Origin: Bdellovibrio sp. ZAP7
Lineage (GTDB): Bacteria; Bdellovibrionota_B; Oligoflexia; Oligoflexales; RGVZ01
DNA: 63,369 nucleotides
Direction of reading: 5' to 3'
NCBI GenBank assembly: GCA_945900755.1
Contig: CAMDKS010000019.1
Location: 1 to 63,369, forward strand
Made by a program: the position numbers and the translations under genes. Every line of letters begins with the position of its first letter. Position 1 is the first letter of the stretch. Shown here piece after piece: positions 35,128-42,664 of this stretch. The notes below the pieces were generated by a model. It made no database searches, had not been told where the DNA came from, and was given only the letters and a program-made list of their open reading frames with translations.

Positions 35128-36354
35128 ATGACGAAGACGCACGATCAAAAAGAAATCATTAAATCGTCCCTGTTTCAGATGATCGCCATCTGTCCCGAAG
35201 AAACGAAGGATGTCCTAGCAGAAGAACTTAGGATGTTAGGGGCACAGTCCGTTGATCCGCAATTTAAAGCCGTTCATTTTGAGTGTGATGAAAAACTTTT
35301 TTATGAAGCCCACCTGAAAATTCGTTCCGCATCGCGTCTTCTTCGTGTTGTTAAAGAGTTTGCCGCTAAAGATGAACGTATGCTTTATGATCAGGCTAGG
35401 CGTGTAAATTGGGGAGATGTGTTAACTGTGAAAGGAACATTTTCTATTGAAGGTGTGCCTGGAGAACGCGGCGAAGGCGTAATGACGTCTAATACTATTT
35501 CAAAACGAGTGCGCGAGGCCATGCAAACGTGGTTTCTAGACAAAAAGGGCGAACGTGTACTTGTTAATCTTGAAGATCCAGATGCTACATTTATTGCATT
35601 TACTCGCGGTGGTCGCTGTATCGTTAGCGTAGATACCTCTGGGAAGTCGATGCATAAACGCGGCTACCGCTCTGACAAACATCCCGCGCCGTTAAAAGAA
35701 ACTATGGCGGCATCCCTCCTCATGAAGCTTGGCTACAAGGGTGACGTTCCATTGTATGACCCGATGTGCGGTAGCGGCACACTGGCCATTGAAGCGGCGT
35801 CCATGGCCCTTGGCAAAGCGGCACTGATTCACCGTAAAAAGGGTGAATTTGGCTTTGAGAGACTGGCTTTCTTTAATTCTCAACTATGGCGCGAAGTACA
35901 AGAAGAAGCTCGTGATGGAAAATCCGACGAGCTCGCGATGCCAATTTTTGCCTCGGACATTAGTGCGCCCTACATTGAAGCGGCGCGTGATAACGCATTA
36001 CGAGCGCGTGTCGAAAAATTCATTAATTTTTCAAAAGTAGATTTTTTTGAATCCGATGCGCCCGCACCCACAGGTTTGATCATTACTAATGTTCCTTATG
36101 GCGAACGAATTAAGGGTGAGTTTGATGGAGATGACGAGATGTTTTTTAAAGCGATTGGTGACAAGCTAAAGAAAAGCTACACCGGTTGGCGCGCTGCAAT
36201 TTTGGTAGCGGAAGCATCGCCTTGGAAGTCAATCGGACTCAAGCCGTCTCGTAAAATTAAATTGCTAAATGGCAGCATTGAAGTTCGTCTTTTAGTTTTT
36301 GACTTGTATCAAGGATCGAAAAAAGGCTCCCCAGAGCAGAGAGCCTTAAATTAG
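35128..36354 (+). CDS. THUMP-type RNA guanine N2-methyltransferase (RlmL N-half family)
   Basis: A 408-aa COG0116 methyltransferase. The N-terminal THUMP/ferredoxin-like part spans about 1-180 (CPEETKDVLAEELRMLGAQ; VSVDTSGKSMHKRGYR). The Rossmann domain has PLYDPMCGSGTLAIEAA (motif I with catalytic-neighbour context) and motif IV as ITNVPYGERI, where the usual NPPY reads NVPY. E. coli RlmL modifies 23S rRNA G2445; this protein has the N-terminal half only, without the RlmK half. Start ATG with AAGGA about ten nt upstream. Confidence 0.88.
   Translation: MTKTHDQKEIIKSSLFQMIAICPEETKDVLAEELRMLGAQSVDPQFKAVHFECDEKLFYEAHLKIRSASRLLRVVKEFAAKDERMLYDQARRVNWGDVLTVKGTFSIEGVPGERGEGVMTSNTISKRVREAMQTWFLDKKGERVLVNLEDPDATFIAFTRGGRCIVSVDTSGKSMHKRGYRSDKHPAPLKETMAASLLMKLGYKGDVPLYDPMCGSGTLAIEAASMALGKAALIHRKKGEFGFERLAFFNSQLWREVQEEARDGKSDELAMPIFASDISAPYIEAARDNALRARVEKFINFSKVDFFESDAPAPTGLIITNVPYGERIKGEFDGDDEMFFKAIGDKLKKSYTGWRAAILVAEASPWKSIGLKPSRKIKLLNGSIEVRLLVFDLYQGSKKGSPEQRALN
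36319..36347 (-). terminator. intrinsic terminator for the small zinc-binding protein gene
   Basis: On the minus strand AAGGCTC (36347-36341) pairs with GAGCCTT (36329-36323) and is followed by Ts to 36319. It lies inside the last codons of the convergent RNA methyltransferase gene. Confidence 0.6.
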
Positions 36355-36373
36355 AATTTAGAAATTAGAAATC

Positions 36374-36643
36374 TTAAATCCAAGCGCCATCAAAATTGGT
36401 TTTGCGGGTAGGCTCGGCTTTGTTTTTTCCAGGGCCGAACATCGGAGTAAATGGATTAGATTTACTGCCTTTTGACGCGTCAACCATTTTAGAATCAGTG
36501 ACCGGAAGGCGGCTGATATTTTCAGCTTGTTCAGCACGAATGCGCATAACAAACTTAGAACAACAAGCATTGCAGGTGAGATCAGGATTGGACTCGCCTG
36601 TGTAGGATGGGTGCTTCATACAGATGATTTTGCTGTTCGACAT
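36374..36643 (-). CDS. small putative zinc-binding protein
   Basis: 89 aa. The start is the ATG at 36641-36643, seven nt after GGAG; an ATG six nt upstream is too close to that site. The N-terminal 35 residues carry CMKHPSYTGESNPDLTCNAC, a Cys-x-x-His plus Cys-x-x-Cys set that looks like a zinc ribbon or treble clef. The rest is polar and probably flexible (NPFTPMFGPGKNK). No family name. Alone on its strand with its own terminator. Possible nucleic-acid binding, inferred only from the Cys/His pattern. Confidence 0.6.
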   Translation of the reverse strand: MSNSKIICMKHPSYTGESNPDLTCNACCSKFVMRIRAEQAENISRLPVTDSKMVDASKGSKSNPFTPMFGPGKNKAEPTRKTNFDGAWI

Positions 36644-36747
36644 TGGCATTCTCCATTAGGTAGTTCATTTGGGGACAGGGCATATCCCTAAAGATGCACG
36701 ACTCGTGCCAACCAAGAATTGTAACAATAGTCTTTAATATCAGCAAT

Positions 36748-38328
36748 TTATGAAGACTTCAGGTAGGCGGTGCGTGTCAAATTTGTGTACACCTTGCGGG
36801 TAAATGCAGAGTTTCCCTCAAGAAACCGGTCTAACGACGCTTTGCCCACGGACAGTAACTTAGCGGGTTCTTTTACAGTCCAAATTGAGACCACCCCCAG
36901 AGCAAGGCACTGTTCGGGACACAGCCATACACCTGGGGACGCTTTTCCCTCCGCTGAATCAATCGCACCACTTAGCTGAAGCATCAACATTTGATCGTCA
37001 GTGCCGCAACTGAATAATTCGCTAGACGGGTAGTTGAGGGCGCTAAAAATCGCCAAAAATTGTTCAAGGACAGCAGGGTTAGTGCCGTTCAGGAGGGGTG
37101 ACTTCATAAACAAGTCTATTTCAGCAGCGGACAAACTAGGGTCTACGGTACTGCTTGCCTGATTTCTAGGAGAAGCCATCCCCACCGAGGTGTTTTTTGT
37201 ATTTGTTTCCGAATAGATGGAAAAACCCGCCCCATTTGATCTTGGCAAATTAACATTATTTTGAACGGCATGGCCTGTGCTGTGGCTGGATTCAGGCGAA
37301 GCGGACGACCCGTGTTTTTGCCCATTTCGCTTTCGGCAGTATTCGGCTCGCACTGCGTCGCCTGCGGCATGAAATGCGGACTCTGCTTCTGAAAAAAGGC
37401 CAATCTGTTCGAACAAAACACCCGCTTTTGCAAACTCGTTGACTAAGGTGAAAAAAACCGCAAGACGTTTGCCGAGGGGGCCTTGAGTTTTGACATCGCG
37501 AAGAAGTACATTCGCGGTATCCGGGTGCGCTAGAACAAATAATTTCACGGCTAGATCAGTCCGATTCTTGCCGATTAGCTCGAAAATCATAGAAGCAACA
37601 TGTTCAGATTTTGAGAGTGGTGCAATGATGGGCCCATCAAGATCGGTATTTTGAAACGCTATAAACAGGAAGTCTAACATTGGTTTTGAAGGATTGAATC
37701 GAGCCATTAAAGCTTCATTTTTTGAAATAGCGACCAAGCAACGAGCGGTTTTCTGCAGATTCTTTGCTTTAAGCCAGCAGTTGGCCGCGGCTTCGAAGTT
37801 TCCCGCCTTTTCAAATGACTCCGCCGCCTGCAAAAAATCAGGGATTTTAAGGTAAATTTCTGCGGCTTCTGAATGGTTGCCATCGAGCACCAAGCATTTA
37901 GCGGCATTTTCGTGTTCTCCGGCAAGAGTAAAGCAACGAGCCGCATCGGTCCACCATTGATGCCTACAGTAAATAGCAGCAGCTCGATTAGGCTTTTGCA
38001 TCCGCAAAAGAACAGCGGCGGCTTCGTGAAGCAAATTTGCCTTTTCGAGTGCCGCGATTGAATCGCGAAATAGTCCGGCCTGTTCGAGCATTTGTGCGGC
38101 AGGTAGAACTGATCCACTGCGAATCATTTTTAAGGATGTTTTGTAGACCATTTTCTCGTTAGGCGACATTTTCTTCCGAAGTGAGCGATCGTGTGGAGTT
38201 GTGCGCTTTTCCTTAACCGGAAAATTTTTTGCCCTCTTGCTTCTGTTAGTCCATAAACGCGTTATATGCATGATTAACGCAATGGATGCGACAACAAAAA
38301 GGACAAAATAAATGTAATAGCTTTTCAC
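36748..38328 (-). CDS. membrane-anchored TPR protein with a CNB-like C-terminal region
   Basis: 526 aa. N-terminal transmembrane helix (about 6-23), then a basic linker. Residues about 50-350 are repeats of the form ALEKANLLHEAAAVLLRM / AIYCRHQWWTDAARCF / ESFEKAGNFEAAANCWLKA, TPR-like hairpins with an aromatic/Ala core. After a Ser-rich linker (about 350-410), residues 415-526 resemble a cyclic-nucleotide-binding fold: FMKSPLLNGTNPAVLEQFL, then LNYPSSELFSCG, then an IDSAEGKASPGVWLCPEQCLALG stretch and a LDRFLEGNSAFTRKVYTNLTR helix. The phosphate-binding cassette (RAA) is not seen, so ligand binding is doubtful. Function unknown. Confidence 0.65.
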   Translation of the reverse strand: MKSYYIYFVLFVVASIALIMHITRLWTNRSKRAKNFPVKEKRTTPHDRSLRKKMSPNEKMVYKTSLKMIRSGSVLPAAQMLEQAGLFRDSIAALEKANLLHEAAAVLLRMQKPNRAAAIYCRHQWWTDAARCFTLAGEHENAAKCLVLDGNHSEAAEIYLKIPDFLQAAESFEKAGNFEAAANCWLKAKNLQKTARCLVAISKNEALMARFNPSKPMLDFLFIAFQNTDLDGPIIAPLSKSEHVASMIFELIGKNRTDLAVKLFVLAHPDTANVLLRDVKTQGPLGKRLAVFFTLVNEFAKAGVLFEQIGLFSEAESAFHAAGDAVRAEYCRKRNGQKHGSSASPESSHSTGHAVQNNVNLPRSNGAGFSIYSETNTKNTSVGMASPRNQASSTVDPSLSAAEIDLFMKSPLLNGTNPAVLEQFLAIFSALNYPSSELFSCGTDDQMLMLQLSGAIDSAEGKASPGVWLCPEQCLALGVVSIWTVKEPAKLLSVGKASLDRFLEGNSAFTRKVYTNLTRTAYLKSS

Positions 38329-38358
38329 TAAATCACCGGCCCATTTAATTCGATGGTT

Positions 38359-38949
38359 TTATAATGCGTACGAAAGGCCAATTTGTGTGAAGGTGTCTGT
38401 TGCACTTTGGGCCGGATTTCCGGGGATCTGAGTTTGCCCGATGGACATTGTATAACTTATCTTCAAAGAGAACTTCTGATTCAATCGAATTCCAAGTCCC
38501 ATTCCGGCTTGGGGTCCAGGCTGGGTCATATCGAAATGATCGGTAGTCCCATCGGCTTCGACGGTTGTAATAACGTAGTGTTTTTGAGTGACGCCACAGA
38601 AAACGTAAGGGGTGATAATTTCGCCGTTGTATAGTACTAACGTTAGATCGACTCCGTTGCTTGAGATATTTGAACGGCTTTTAAAATACGAGTAAGTATT
38701 CGTGGACGCAACGGCGTGGAAGCCTGTGGTTGACGCCAGTTCTTCGCGGTGTGTAAGGCCTACGCGGAAATATTCTCCCAGATCTAAAGACAGTGCTGCG
38801 GAGCCGGCGCCAGACTCTACTTTTTGGTAACCGGCATTCGATTGCGAGTGACTGCCGCCTAACGTCAAGTGCACGGCTCCGAAGGCTGACGATGATATGA
38901 AGATTGCCGCGAGCAACGCCATTTTCAATTTGATTAAAGCTAATTTCAT
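38359..38949 (-). CDS. outer-membrane beta-barrel protein
   Basis: 196 aa. The start chosen is the ATG at 38947-38949, seven nt after GGAGA; the open frame upstream has no ribosome site. Signal peptide MKLALIKLKMALLAAIFISS, cleavage after AFG. The mature part alternates hydrophobic and polar residues, with short turns and about eight strands, and ends in FTQIGLSYAL, a C-terminal aromatic/aliphatic strand of the sort recognised by the BAM complex. Resembles small OmpW/OmpX-like barrels; function not readable. Confidence 0.75.
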   Translation of the reverse strand: MKLALIKLKMALLAAIFISSSAFGAVHLTLGGSHSQSNAGYQKVESGAGSAALSLDLGEYFRVGLTHREELASTTGFHAVASTNTYSYFKSRSNISSNGVDLTLVLYNGEIITPYVFCGVTQKHYVITTVEADGTTDHFDMTQPGPQAGMGLGIRLNQKFSLKISYTMSIGQTQIPGNPAQSATDTFTQIGLSYAL

Positions 38950-39093
38950 ATGAGGTTCTCCATCTTGATTTTGAATCCTATCGGCACAAATTAGGGAAAT
39001 ATTTAGCAACGAATGGCGGCTAAATCTTTCTCCTGATCCTGTATTAGTGTAGCATGCAAATAGGGTGTCAATTATTTGACGGGAGATAAGTCT

Positions 39094-39543
39094 GTGGTAT
39101 CTGAATATAGACCTTGTGTGGTTGCGGTGTTTACCAAAAACGATGGCAAAATATTGGTGTGTGAACGCTCTGACGTGCCTGGGGCATGGCAGTTACCGCA
39201 GGGCGGAATAGAGCCGGGAGAGGGTGCTTTAAATGCTGTTTATCGCGAGATGAGGGAGGAAATTGGGTGCGATCGATTTAAGATCACAAAGGAGGCTTCT
39301 GGGTTCGTCAAATATCGATTTCCCGAGGATCTGGGAAAAAAAATTGCGAAAAAATGGATTGGTCAGAGTCAAATCTGGTTCTTAGCGGCCTTCGAACCTG
39401 GATTTGGTCCAGATATGGCTTTGGGCGATGGAGAATTTGTTGGCTTTGAATGGCGTGATATTCAGGCCGTAATGGATGGTGTTATCGAATGGAAGCGTGA
39501 AGCCTATAGAGAAGGACTCTCAAAACTTGGCTTACTAAATTAA
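39094..39543 (+). CDS. rppH: NUDIX hydrolase, RppH-like
   Basis: 149 aa. The start chosen is the GTG at 39094, eight nt after GGGAG; an upstream TTG precedes that site. The complete NUDIX box GGIEPGEGALNAVYREMREE runs into IGC. PCVVAVFTKNDGKILVCER, GAWQLPQGG and WIGQSQIWFLAAF match RNA pyrophosphohydrolases, which remove 5' diphosphate from mRNA to start decay; diadenosine tetraphosphate hydrolysis is the alternative. Followed 21 nt later by a membrane-protein gene. Confidence 0.85.
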   Translation: MVSEYRPCVVAVFTKNDGKILVCERSDVPGAWQLPQGGIEPGEGALNAVYREMREEIGCDRFKITKEASGFVKYRFPEDLGKKIAKKWIGQSQIWFLAAFEPGFGPDMALGDGEFVGFEWRDIQAVMDGVIEWKREAYREGLSKLGLLN

Positions 39544-39564
39544 AGAATACTTAAGGAATGTGAC

Positions 39565-39993
39565 ATGAGTAGAATTGGCCTGTTAAATTTGGCGTGGGGA
39601 TTTTTGCTAATATTTATGGCGGCATGTGGCGGAGCCTTTGTTGCTCTAAATGCGACGGATCAGTTTATGGCAGGCGTGACATCTCCGGTCTGGGAAACGA
39701 TGCTCCAAGCAAGTAGCCATGGGCACACATCTCTCTTTGGAATGATTCACATCATGCTTGGTTTAACACTGGCCTATAGCAAAGCTACTGTGCGAGAAAA
39801 TATACTCAAGTCCATCGGACTATTTTCTGGGTCATTTGCCATGGGGCCATTGCTGCTCATTCGTGCAGCCATTGGCCCGACGTTGACAACTGAGGTCAAC
39901 GGCATCTTGATAGGGGTAGGACTGTCTGGGGCGCTTGTGGCGATTCTTTACCACTCTATTGGCTTGTTTCGCCGAATCGCCATGCGAGGCTGA
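39565..39993 (+). CDS. four-helix membrane protein, unknown
   Basis: 142 aa with four predicted transmembrane segments (about 7-27, 54-71, 82-102, 110-131). A conserved-looking SSHGHTSLFGMIHIML stretch places two or three His residues at the start of the second helix, which could bind heme or metal; this is only a suggestion. Follows the NUDIX gene by 21 nt and precedes the BtuF-like gene by five, so the three are probably one operon. Confidence 0.65.
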   Translation: MSRIGLLNLAWGFLLIFMAACGGAFVALNATDQFMAGVTSPVWETMLQASSHGHTSLFGMIHIMLGLTLAYSKATVRENILKSIGLFSGSFAMGPLLLIRAAIGPTLTTEVNGILIGVGLSGALVAILYHSIGLFRRIAMRG

Positions 39994-39998
39994 GAAAA

Positions 39999-40793
39999 AT
40001 GCGAATCGTATCGTTAGTGCCAAGCTTAACTAAGACCGTTTGTGATTTCGGACTACAAAAAAATATGGTTGGATGTACCAATTATTGCATTGATCCGCCA
40101 AATCTAAATAGAACATCGGCTCGCATCGGTGGCACTAAAGACCCAAACATAGAAGCCATTTTTAGCCTTGCTCCCACGCATGTATTAGTCAATGAGGAGG
40201 AAAATAAGCCGTCGGATATAGCCATTTTGCAGTCGCGATTCAACGTGCTCAATACATTTCCAAAATCTCCATCTGACGTCCCAGATCTACTCATAAAGAT
40301 GGGGGACTTTCTCGCATGCCCCGAAATCGGGCGGCAGCGGGCGGCAGTTCTTCAGAAGGCTCTAGCTGAACTAGGTGCAAATCCTCATGTCTTTAAGAGC
40401 CTCGGGCGACGTTTTGCCTACCTTATTTGGCGGGACCCCTGGATGGCGGTGTCAGAGGACACTTACATATCGAGATTCTTGGAGTTGTTTGGGATGGAAA
40501 ATGTCGTTAAGAGTGACGCTCGATATCCTGTTGTTGAGCCTAAGGAATTGGCCTCATTAACCCCAGACGTACTGCTGATGTCCTCAGAGCCGTGGCCGTT
40601 TCGAAAACGCGATGCAGGCGCCTGGCGTGAAATGGTTGGGGATACTGCCGCAAAAATTTATTGGATTGATGGTAAGGTGATGAGTTGGTATGGAGCGACG
40701 ACCCTCATGGCCATTGAAGAAATTTGCAAGGCGAAACAAAACACTAAAAGCGATGAAAAACAAATAGCGAAAAAAATTGTGCGTCGAATGTAG
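39999..40793 (+). CDS. BtuF-like substrate-binding-fold protein without signal peptide
   Basis: 264 aa of the helical-backbone metal/cobalamin-binding superfamily: RIVSLVPSLTKTVCDFGL, VGCTNYCIDPP, RIGGTKDPNIEAIFSLAPTHVLVNEEEN and YPVVEPKELASLTPDVLLMSSEPWPF. The classical protein is a periplasmic receptor of an ABC importer, but here the first residue begins the mature domain and no signal peptide precedes it; no permease or ATPase gene is near. Similar leaderless proteins are found in other bacteria and may be cytoplasmic binding proteins. Ends three nt before the convergent response-regulator stop. Confidence 0.75.
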   Translation: MRIVSLVPSLTKTVCDFGLQKNMVGCTNYCIDPPNLNRTSARIGGTKDPNIEAIFSLAPTHVLVNEEENKPSDIAILQSRFNVLNTFPKSPSDVPDLLIKMGDFLACPEIGRQRAAVLQKALAELGANPHVFKSLGRRFAYLIWRDPWMAVSEDTYISRFLELFGMENVVKSDARYPVVEPKELASLTPDVLLMSSEPWPFRKRDAGAWREMVGDTAAKIYWIDGKVMSWYGATTLMAIEEICKAKQNTKSDEKQIAKKIVRRM

Positions 40794-40795
40794 CG

Positions 40796-41386
40796 CTATG
40801 TTTTATCAGTTAGGGTTTGAATTTTTTCAAGTATCGCTCGAGCGCTCGGTGCCGAGTCCTTCGTCACAAGCTTACGGATGGATTCCGCGTTGCACGTCAT
40901 GGCGGTCCGAATTTGCAGCGGATTATTGAGTACTGCGATCAACTCTTTCATTGCAAGTCGTAAATCGACCCCCCTATTAATAAAGGCGTTCAGCTCATCA
41001 ACGGAAAATGGCTTTGTTAGAAATCCATCAGCCGACTTTACAAGCTTGGACATGTCGTCGGTTACGGGCTCACCGCTAATTAGCAGAATTGGAATTTCCG
41101 GATGGAGCTTTCGGATTTTGCCCATCAAAACCAGACCGTCTGTTTTGGGCATTCTTATGTCGGTTAGTACGAGATCAATTTCTCGAGTCTTTATAGCCTC
41201 AAGTGCGTCCTTGCCGCTCTCCACGACCAATATCTTAGAAAAGAATTTATTCAAATGGATTTTGAAAAATTTCAAAAGACTGCTGTCGTCGTCTACGATT
41301 AAGATGTGGCTTTCACGATCGTATTGACGAGCGAGCTTTTTTTGATCCTTTAATGAAGGCGACTTTTTTCGGGGTACACTTTTCAT
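40796..41386 (-). CDS. response regulator, receiver plus helical C-terminus
   Basis: 196 aa. Receiver domain at about 26-140: acidic pocket VDDD, phospho-acceptor Asp76 in LVLTDIRMPKTDG, Ser104 (LISGEP) and Lys125 (FLTKPFS). The remaining 55 residues are helical (AMKELIAVLNNPLQIRTAM) without a DNA-binding motif; such single-domain regulators often act by protein contact. No histidine kinase next to it. It follows the gliding-type TPR operon by 79 nt on the same strand and may be transcribed with it. Confidence 0.85.
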   Translation of the reverse strand: MKSVPRKKSPSLKDQKKLARQYDRESHILIVDDDSSLLKFFKIHLNKFFSKILVVESGKDALEAIKTREIDLVLTDIRMPKTDGLVLMGKIRKLHPEIPILLISGEPVTDDMSKLVKSADGFLTKPFSVDELNAFINRGVDLRLAMKELIAVLNNPLQIRTAMTCNAESIRKLVTKDSAPSARAILEKIQTLTDKT

Positions 41387-41465
41387 GAATTCCTCAACAA
41401 ATTAATTATTTAACAATGACGAACAGAAAAAAACCTAACCCAACCAATGTCCAGTAAGAGATCTC

Positions 41466-42662
41466 CTATAGATTTCGAATTTCGTTGATGGCTGCACTAG
41501 CCATCTTTTTCAAATTTTCATTTGCGTGCTCAGATTGCGTTACTTCGGTGAAATACCTTAAAGCTTGTCCCTCATCTTTTAAATTCTCGCGCATTAATAT
41601 TGCAAGATTAAAGCGTGCCTGTGGACTGTCCGCGTCGATTTCGAGAGCTCTACCAAAGGTTTCTTGAGCCGCGGAGAATCGACCCGTTTTCCTTTGTACG
41701 ACCCCTAGCCCAATCATGGCATCTACATTTGCTGGGTCTGCATCAAGGGCTTTCTTGTAGTCGTCTTCGGCCATGCTTGCTTCCTTGGCTGCAAAATGAA
41801 GATTTCCGCGGTTCACCAACGCAGGCGTATACGTGTCGCTAAGTTTTAGAGCGTGATTATAGTGGTCCCTGGCTGCGGCTGTTTGGCCTTTTCGTTCCGC
41901 CAATACTCCTAGGATGTTGTAGAGTGAGGCATGATCCCCACCGCGGTCGAGTGCCTGCTCAGTAATAAATTTAGCAACGGAATCTTTGTCATCTTTTAGA
42001 TAGCTAAACGCGAGGGCTGCATAGCCCGGCAAGAAGGCGCGATCCTTGCCTATTAGGTCCGTCAATATCGCATGGGCCCGCGTGCGGTCGTCATTAGCGA
42101 GGTAGGTCATGGCTAAGGTGTACCGATATTTGAAAATCTGTGCAGGATCTGGGCGCTCCATAGCGCTCAAGTTTGATTTTGCTTCAGCAAGCATATCGAG
42201 TGCAGCCGGGATACGACGCTGACGTTGAAGAGTCACGGCCAAGTCAATTAAAACATCAACATTCTTTCTCTCCTTCCGAAGCGCTTGTCTAAAGCTCGAC
42301 TCCGCAGCCGCCAATAATCCGAGGGAAAATTCATTGCGACCGCGTTTCAGCAAGTCGGCCGCTGTGGAGGCGCCGCTAAGCTGCTTGATATTTTGCTGCA
42401 AAGCGGGGCGCTCTTTGGCCGCAGGAACTCCCTTGAAAAAGACCTGCCAATTAAATGCGGCATTGGCAGGCACGTCACCACGGGGATCGGCAATCATGGG
42501 AGCATCTCTCTTATCCACATTGACGACTTCAACAACGTCCATATTCTCGGTGCGAGTTGTTGGGGCTGGTCCCTTGGTTGCGCAGGCCGTGACCCAACAA
42601 AACGCAGCAGCCACAGTCAGGGATTGCTGGGATGGTTTTGAAAATGACAGAAATTTCTTCAT
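41466..42662 (-). CDS. TPR lipoprotein (GltE/AglT-like)
   Basis: 398 aa. The start is the ATG at 42660-42662 with GGAG nine nt upstream inside the previous gene's last codons. Lipobox VTAC (Cys27). At least seven TPR units follow residue 90: AESSFRQALRKERKNVDVLI, AALDMLAEAKSNLS, ARDHYNHALKLSDTYTPALV and AEDDYKKALDADPANVDAMI are clear ones. Last TPR gene of the five-gene operon. In Myxococcus the TPR lipoprotein AglT/GltE has this architecture and sits in a similar operon; the parallel is from memory of that system, not from an alignment. Confidence 0.8.
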   Translation of the reverse strand: MKKFLSFSKPSQQSLTVAAAFCWVTACATKGPAPTTRTENMDVVEVVNVDKRDAPMIADPRGDVPANAAFNWQVFFKGVPAAKERPALQQNIKQLSGASTAADLLKRGRNEFSLGLLAAAESSFRQALRKERKNVDVLIDLAVTLQRQRRIPAALDMLAEAKSNLSAMERPDPAQIFKYRYTLAMTYLANDDRTRAHAILTDLIGKDRAFLPGYAALAFSYLKDDKDSVAKFITEQALDRGGDHASLYNILGVLAERKGQTAAARDHYNHALKLSDTYTPALVNRGNLHFAAKEASMAEDDYKKALDADPANVDAMIGLGVVQRKTGRFSAAQETFGRALEIDADSPQARFNLAILMRENLKDEGQALRYFTEVTQSEHANENLKKMASAAINEIRNL

Positions 42663-42664
42663 AA

